A stretch of DNA of 10,210 bases from Planctomycetaceae bacterium. GTDB taxonomy: Bacteria; Planctomycetota; Planctomycetia; Planctomycetales; Planctomycetaceae. The notes under the pieces are model-generated. The model ran no database searches, was not told where the DNA came from, and saw nothing but the letters and a program-made list of their open reading frames with translations. A program made the translations under genes and the position numbers. Below, in pieces: positions 6,308-10,210 of the stretch; positions within the stretch are counted from its first letter, which is position 1, and each line of letters starts with the position of its first letter. The stretch covers positions 1 to 10,210 of the forward strand of contig CANJZR010000092.1 of assembly GCA_947479075.1 (NCBI GenBank), written 5' to 3'.

Positions 6308-7462
6308 CTACTGCGAGGCAGTTCGCCCCGGCTTGAGTTCGATCTTCACGTATTCGTTCGGGCCGGATTTCACTTCCAGCAGATGGGTGGAACCCGGTCC
6401 GTACTTGGTAGGGATGACGATTTTGGGGTCCATCGACTCCATCCAGATTCGACAGGGGCCCACCCTCGCCCCTGCTGTGTCAGGTAAATAGTACGCGACA
6501 AAATCGCCCTTCAAATTTGTGATCCCGATCGAATCTCGGGATCGTTCCTTTTTTTCATTGGCCCCCGGAATTGCCCGTTCCACGGGACTGAAGTAGACCT
6601 TCAAACCAACGGCAGGTTGACCTTCATAGGTGATGGTCCCGCTGACATAACCCAGCGGGGGCAGTTTGATCTTCGTCCCCATCATGCTCTGCATGCCAGC
6701 GTAAATCAGGTAGGCACCCACGATGATGCCCAGAATCATTCCCCCTCCTTTCAATCCGAATTCGCGGAACATGCCAGCGAAGTCAAAATTGAAACGAGGT
6801 TTGGATTCCGGCATTTCCCCCGCCCGGACGCGACTCTCTTCCATCGACCGGGTCAGCAGGTCCTGAGCAACATTCCGGGAGTTCACGGGCTCTCGCCCCA
6901 TGGAGGAGTCGGAATCGCTTTTCGCGCCCCACTTGCGGGTGGGGGGAGGGGCGTCAATTTCGTCGTCGAGATCGTCATCCAGTGAAAAGCCGCGACCGCC
7001 TCCTTTCCCGCGCGAAGCCGGAGCGCCCCCTCGCGACCGTGGCGCCGGCTTATCGTCGTCATCGGGCTCCGGTTCAAAGGTTGGCTTCTTACGCGGTCCT
7101 TCCATCAGGAACGAGACCGGGTCGAACTCATCATCGTCTGCAGGCTTGGAGGGAGCTTTCGCGGCGGGCTTTTCTGGCGTTTTCTCGCCACCCTTGTGAG
7201 GTGCTTTGACGTGTTTCGCCGTGGGAATTCCGTCCCCAGAGGTGGCCTCCGCTGCGATGGGCTTCGATCGTACTGGTGAGGTGGGGGCGACCTTGGGCAG
7301 CGACTTGTGCGAAGGCGCAGCTGCGCCAGGCTCTGCGTCCGGGGCGGGCTGAGGCACGACGAAGCGTGTCTTGCACTTCGGGCACTTTCCGTCAGTGCCC
7401 GCAAGTTCATCCTTGATCTTCAGGACCGATTCACACTTGTCGCAGGTGTACCGAATCGTCAT
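6308..7462 (-). CDS. Zinc-ribbon, single-helix protein with C-terminal beta-sandwich (carboxypeptidase regulatory-like) domain
   Basis: The 384-residue protein has four parts. A zinc ribbon occupies residues 1-37, with Cys7, Cys10, Cys27 and Cys30. A low-complexity linker rich in Pro, Lys, Asp and Gly follows (about 38-235), with acidic runs such as DDDLDDEID (162-170). One transmembrane helix lies at about 241-261. The C-terminal domain of roughly 110 residues (271-378) reads VSGTITYEGQPAVGLKVYFSP and later DSIGITNLKGDF, the pattern of planctomycete carboxypeptidase-regulatory-like beta sandwiches that usually occur as small lipoproteins. By family logic the ribbon and linker face the cytoplasm and the sandwich the periplasm; topology is inferred. 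I chose the ATG at 7462 because the conserved ribbon begins there; a GTG at 7567 would add 35 residues of no known character. It is followed after 32 bases by a second zinc-ribbon membrane gene. Function unknown. Confidence 0.85.
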   Translation of the reverse strand: MTIRYTCDKCESVLKIKDELAGTDGKCPKCKTRFVVPQPAPDAEPGAAAPSHKSLPKVAPTSPVRSKPIAAEATSGDGIPTAKHVKAPHKGGEKTPEKPAAKAPSKPADDDEFDPVSFLMEGPRKKPTFEPEPDDDDKPAPRSRGGAPASRGKGGGRGFSLDDDLDDEIDAPPPTRKWGAKSDSDSSMGREPVNSRNVAQDLLTRSMEESRVRAGEMPESKPRFNFDFAGMFREFGLKGGGMILGIIVGAYLIYAGMQSMMGTKIKLPPLGYVSGTITYEGQPAVGLKVYFSPVERAIPGANEKKERSRDSIGITNLKGDFVAYYLPDTAGARVGPCRIWMESMDPKIVIPTKYGPGSTHLLEVKSGPNEYVKIELKPGRTASQ

Positions 7463-7555
7463 GGCGGCAAGCTTTGAGGAAGGAAGGACTAACCTGGGAG
7501 TTGGATTCACCCAACAAGGAACTTCACCCGGAGCTGTACAGCATACATAAGAGCA

Positions 7556-7586
7556 GGGCGGTTCCACGAATGTCGCAGAGCCGCCC
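7556..7586 (-). terminator. Possible terminator after the DUF1559 gene
   Basis: On the minus strand GGGCGG (7586-7581) pairs with CCGCCC (7561-7556); past one mismatch two more bases pair across the loop. The hairpin begins 27 bases after the DUF1559 stop codon and precedes the zinc-ribbon gene. The following bases, TGCTCTTATGT, have only a broken T-run, so efficiency is doubtful. Confidence 0.4.
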
Positions 7587-7612
7587 CGCTGAAATATTCC
7601 GGGAGAGATACC

Positions 7613-8740
7613 CTAGAACGGAGTTTCGACCGGAGTGCCCTGGGCCATGTTTCCCAGGTTTCTCCAGGTTCGGATGTCAATGTTTACGCTGACCTGGTGG
7701 ACAGTTCCATCCGCCATGCCAACCTGGACCATTCCCGGGTGCAGGCTGTCAGCTTCGTCGAAGTGCAATCCGGTGTGAGGTGCGTTGCGGAAGCTGAGCA
7801 GAGTCGCTGGTCCGCCATAGGACCAACCATCACTGCTGGTGACCAGGTTAATGGCCGCCTGGTTCGGAAGTGGGTTGTTGTTGGTGACGACTGGAGCCTT
7901 GAAGACTGTCCGCTCAGCGACCATACAGACGTTCGATGTCCCGTCTGTCACGTCCGCAAGGCGGGCCCCGGAGTTCACGCCAAACATGCCCACATTGAGC
8001 GAATGTTGGCTGTATGGAGACAGTCCCACTGCGTTCACGGTCAGCTGAAGCTGGGCGGGAGTCAGCCAGTAGGTCTGACGATCTGGCTCGTTAAAGGAGA
8101 TTCCGGAACCGGTGACGGCCGCGTAGTCGTTTCCGCCCTTGGTCCAGTTGATGTCAACACGTTGGCAGTTTGCGTAGGTCGAGGTCGACATCATCTGTGA
8201 ACGGCGAGTCGGACAGTAGAAGACCTCCAGATCGGTCAACGGTGCACGAATCAATGACTGGTCTGCGGCAAGTACTCCAGGGTTGGCATTGCCCCAGACA
8301 TTCAGGTTCCAGTTCCAGTAGTTGTAGAGAGCCTGCTCATCAATGTACGGGAGCAGGTGAACAGCCCAGCTGGTTCCGTGCAACGAGCTGTAGAGCGAAA
8401 CCTGAGCGCTCGCTTCTGTGGGGCTGGCATAGCGACCGATGTTGTCGGCGAACTGGTTGTTCCCGGGACCGGACCCACCTCCACCACCTCCTCCGCCCCC
8501 ACCATTCGTATTGATGCCGAGCGGATTTGTGATCTGCCCCGGGGGGAAGATTTTGTGTGAGTCGTGGTAGTTGTGCATGGCCAGACACAACTGCTTCAGA
8601 TTGTTGGAACATGCGGATCGGCGGGCAGCTTCGCGAGCTTGCTGCACGGCAGGCAGGAGCATGGCTACGAGGAGAGCGATAATGGCGATGACAACTAGCA
8701 ACTCAATTAGTGTAAATCCGCGTTGACGCTTCAGACGCAT
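7613..8740 (-). CDS. DUF1559 domain protein with prepilin-type N-terminus
   Basis: This is a secreted or surface pseudopilin-like protein of a family hugely expanded in planctomycetes. Its exact role is unknown. The start shows a type II secretion/type IV pilin leader: basic MRLKRQRG, then FTLIELLVVIAIIALLVAML with cleavage expected between Gly8 and Phe9, where Glu is residue 5 of the mature protein. DUF1559 follows, with ACSNNLKQLCLAMHNYHDSH, a FYCPTRRS segment in the middle, and the C-terminal HPGMVQVGMADG signature. Ten consecutive glycines (about residues 80-89) interrupt the region after the first helix, which is unusual. GAGGAG lies 7 bases before an ATG at 8743, making MM; I list the second ATG, and either may be used (375 or 376 residues). 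It has its own promoter at 8872-8901 and is likely monocistronic. Confidence 0.93.
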   Translation of the reverse strand: MRLKRQRGFTLIELLVVIAIIALLVAMLLPAVQQAREAARRSACSNNLKQLCLAMHNYHDSHKIFPPGQITNPLGINTNGGGGGGGGGGSGPGNNQFADNIGRYASPTEASAQVSLYSSLHGTSWAVHLLPYIDEQALYNYWNWNLNVWGNANPGVLAADQSLIRAPLTDLEVFYCPTRRSQMMSTSTYANCQRVDINWTKGGNDYAAVTGSGISFNEPDRQTYWLTPAQLQLTVNAVGLSPYSQHSLNVGMFGVNSGARLADVTDGTSNVCMVAERTVFKAPVVTNNNPLPNQAAINLVTSSDGWSYGGPATLLSFRNAPHTGLHFDEADSLHPGMVQVGMADGTVHQVSVNIDIRTWRNLGNMAQGTPVETPF

Positions 8741-8750
8741 CATGGCTCCA

Positions 8751-8756
8751 CTCCTC
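8751..8756 (-). promoter_or_regulatory. Strong Shine-Dalgarno site of the DUF1559 gene
   Basis: GAGGAG on the minus strand sits 7 bases before the ATG at 8743 and 10 before the one at 8740. It is the clearest ribosome binding site in the window, where most genes lack one, and it favours the first ATG. Confidence 0.7.
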
Positions 8757-8832
8757 TTGGCAGTAAGGATTGATCGACGAGAGACTTGGGGACTTCAGTC
8801 AGACTCGGTGAGAACACAGCCCGAAAGGATGT

Positions 8833-8865
8833 TTGCAACAGTGCCAGAGACGCTGCCCGTTGCAA
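8833..8865 (-). promoter_or_regulatory. Inverted repeat at the 5' end of the DUF1559 leader
   Basis: TTGCAAC and GTTGCAA (8833-8839 and 8859-8865) are 7-bp arms around a 19-base loop. They start at about the predicted transcription start. As RNA this would be a 5' hairpin, which could stabilise the roughly 120-base leader; as DNA it would be paired operator half-sites. Either reading is a guess. Confidence 0.35.
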
Positions 8866-8890
8866 CAAGTGATTGTGTCCTAGTCACTTG
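8866..8890. promoter_or_regulatory. Operator-like dyad over the DUF1559 promoter -10
   Basis: CAAGTGA and TCACTTG form perfect 7-bp arms separated by 11 bases, with an 18-bp centre-to-centre distance that suits a homodimeric regulator. The dyad covers the predicted -10 hexamer (8872-8877) and most of the spacer, a position expected for a repressor. No regulator gene is nearby. Confidence 0.45.
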
Positions 8891-8901
8891 GGGCCTGTCA
8901 A
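8872..8901 (-). promoter_or_regulatory. Sigma70-type promoter of the DUF1559 gene
   Basis: The minus strand has a perfect -35 TTGACA (8901-8896), an 18-base spacer, and -10 CACAAT (8877-8872, four of six to consensus). Transcription would begin near 8865, giving a leader of about 120 bases that ends in a strong ribosome site. This is the best promoter match I find in the window. Confidence 0.6.
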
Positions 8902-9000
8902 GAGGTGTCCACGCCAACCGAGATCGCAGTGTGTGACAGACACTCCAGCCAGTTGAGATAACGCTCCATCACTGTATTTGTGGATTATGTCACTCACGTC

Positions 9001-9792
9001 TCAGCGGCAATCTTCACCCAGTCGCTCGACGACGTTGCGGAGAAAGAGTCCCAGTCGGGCTGCGGCCACGACCGCCTGCTCACGGAGCTGCCACATGTCG
9101 TTCCAACTGCTGGGACGATTCCACAGGGCGCTGAGCACGGCACCTGCTCGCCGGTAGCCGGTACTGCCAAAGACCGACAGCACCTCCTGCGGCAGGTCCT
9201 TGCTCAAATCGTCACTGATCACTCGCACCGCCATAAAGCGGATGTTCCGCTCAGCACAGACTCGGGCCACGGCCAGCGACTCCATGTCGACGGCGAGGGC
9301 TCCTGTCGACTCCCCCAGCTGTTGCTTGTCGGCGGCCAGACGGACGATCTGCTCGGTGTTGACGAACTTTCCGACAAAGAGTCGATCCTGCGGGGCCGAC
9401 TGCATCTGGACAGGAACGCTCAATCCCTTGCCTTGCCGATCGACAATCGCATTGGCCACCACCAGGTCCCCAACCTTCAAATGTGGCTGTAACGCTCCCG
9501 AGAATCCGACTGAGACGACCCATTTCGGCGCGTGCCCATCGATCAGCGTATTGGTAGCCCGGGCAGCCAGATTTGCTCCCGCTCCCGATTCGACAACCGC
9601 GATGCGTATGTCGTGCAGCAGCACGCCACTGACCTGAAAGCGGTCGCCCACATAGGACTGCACGGGCAGACAGCGGCCCACAAACGGGGCGACTTCCATC
9701 GACAAGGCTGCCACGATCCCGATGTCTGCCTCAGCAGAGTTACGGGCGTGTTCCTGGTCTTCGGCTAATTCGTCTTGGGGCTGGGGAGGCAT
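9001..9792 (-). CDS. Nucleosidase of the MTA/SAH nucleosidase-like (PNP/UDP phosphorylase) superfamily
   Basis: The protein belongs to the PNP_UDP_1 superfamily. Its motifs suggest cleavage of the N-glycosidic bond of a nucleoside such as methylthioadenosine or S-adenosylhomocysteine. From the ATG at 9792 it has 263 residues. IGIVAALSMEVAPF (24-37) carries a Glu33 that matches the catalytic glutamate of MTA nucleosidases. ESGAGANLAARATNTL (68-83) and VSVGFSGAL (93-101) form the base and phosphate-side loops. VDMES (168-172) has the ribose-binding Glu171, and RVISDD (190-195) supplies the catalytic Asp. It is about 30 residues longer than a typical MTA/SAH nucleosidase, with a divergent C-terminal helix region, so a different substrate (for example adenosylhopane, as in HpnG-like members) is possible. 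A GTG at 9834 would add 14 residues. It follows proA closely and may share its transcript. Confidence 0.85.
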   Translation of the reverse strand: MPPQPQDELAEDQEHARNSAEADIGIVAALSMEVAPFVGRCLPVQSYVGDRFQVSGVLLHDIRIAVVESGAGANLAARATNTLIDGHAPKWVVSVGFSGALQPHLKVGDLVVANAIVDRQGKGLSVPVQMQSAPQDRLFVGKFVNTEQIVRLAADKQQLGESTGALAVDMESLAVARVCAERNIRFMAVRVISDDLSKDLPQEVLSVFGSTGYRRAGAVLSALWNRPSSWNDMWQLREQAVVAAARLGLFLRNVVERLGEDCR

Positions 9793-9887
9793 GATGAGAT
9801 GCTGGGGAGGGCTCTTTGTCTCGATGCGACGCACATCCTACTGGATTCGCCGACCGACTCCCATCGACCCGCTGGCTGGCGGAATGC

Positions 9888-10210
9888 CTAGTTCCGGATC
9901 TGGCCATCCCCGTGGACCACATATTTGTAGCTGGTCAATTCGATCAGTCCGCACGGCCCGCGGGCGTGGAACTTGTCGGTGCTGATCCCGATTTCAGCTC
10001 CCAGTCCCAGTTCGCCGCCATCGTTGAATCGGGTACTGGCGTTGACCATCACCGCCGAAGAGTCGACCGCAGCTGTGAATTTCCGGCTGGCAGCGAGGTC
10101 GTTGGTGATGATCGTTTCGGTGTGATGCGAGCCGTATTCAGCGATGTGGTTGATCGCCTCATCGATCGAGTCGACGATCTTGGCTGACAGAATCAGATCG
10201 AGGTACTCGG
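9888..10210 (-). CDS. proA: Glutamate-5-semialdehyde dehydrogenase, C-terminal 106 residues (cut by window edge)
   Basis: ProA reduces gamma-glutamyl phosphate to glutamate-5-semialdehyde with NADPH, the second step of proline synthesis in the cytoplasm. The visible 106 residues are the end of the catalytic and oligomerisation region. They read EYLDLILSAKIVDSIDEAI, then YGSHHTETIIT, DSSAVMVNASTRFNDGGELG, and the hallmark HARGPCGLIELTSYKY close to the C-terminus HGDGQIRN. These agree closely with ProA as I know it, including the length of the tail after the ARGP motif. The active-site cysteine lies upstream, outside the window. The stop is TAG at 9890-9888. The gene is co-directional with the nucleosidase, 53 to 95 bases away depending on that gene's start, so read-through is plausible; no proB is visible here. 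Nothing suggests disruption. Confidence 0.95.
   Translation of the reverse strand, partial: EYLDLILSAKIVDSIDEAINHIAEYGSHHTETIITNDLAASRKFTAAVDSSAVMVNASTRFNDGGELGLGAEIGISTDKFHARGPCGLIELTSYKYVVHGDGQIRN

Noticed and set aside
5220..6491. 423-codon open frame on the plus strand, antisense to prs start and the zinc-ribbon membrane gene
   Set aside because: Its product is rich in Arg, His, Gln and Glu with no domain character, and it lies opposite a minus-strand frame with clear zinc ribbon and membrane segments. It is a composition shadow.
8902..9000. GTGACA/TGTCAC inverted repeat after the nucleosidase gene as a terminator
   Set aside because: Arms are only 6 bp with a loop near 50 bases and no T-run.

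Overview
The window looks like ordinary chromosomal backbone from a planctomycete. The strongest clue is a DUF1559 protein with a prepilin-type N-terminus (8740-7613), a family greatly expanded in Planctomycetes. Supporting clues are a secreted ThuA-like protein and two adjacent proteins that begin with the same small zinc ribbon before membrane or secreted-type domains. Several starts lack a clear Shine-Dalgarno site. I cannot name the genus.

Layout: every gene but one is on the minus strand. From right to left in minus-strand reading order: the 3' end of proA (glutamate-5-semialdehyde dehydrogenase), then an MTA/SAH-nucleosidase-like protein, then the DUF1559 gene behind its own recognisable promoter. 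A two-gene zinc-ribbon membrane cluster follows (7462-6308 and 6275-5400). Next come prs (PRPP synthase), moeA (molybdenum insertase of a variant type) and a small two-helix membrane protein. The ThuA-like gene (1183-2211) is on the plus strand; it converges on the small membrane protein and diverges from greA. greA and the 5' end of cysS close the left side.

Functionally this is mostly housekeeping: proline and cysteinyl-tRNA supply, PRPP supply, transcription-elongation rescue and molybdenum cofactor maturation. Among these sit lineage-specific envelope proteins. I see no phage, transposon, CRISPR, toxin-antitoxin, defence or biosynthetic cluster, and no tRNA or rRNA gene.

The most interesting signals are regulatory. 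The greA leader shows a promoter-like site followed almost at once by a strong hairpin and seven Ts, all upstream of the start codon. This is the layout of a leader terminator that yields a short RNA. A weaker version lies directly upstream of the prs ATG, next to an alternative TTG start that fits the family better. The DUF1559 promoter has a 7-bp-arm dyad over its -10 box. The cysS-greA spacer holds a short heptad repeat. None of these amounts to a new multi-gene system; they are local hypotheses.
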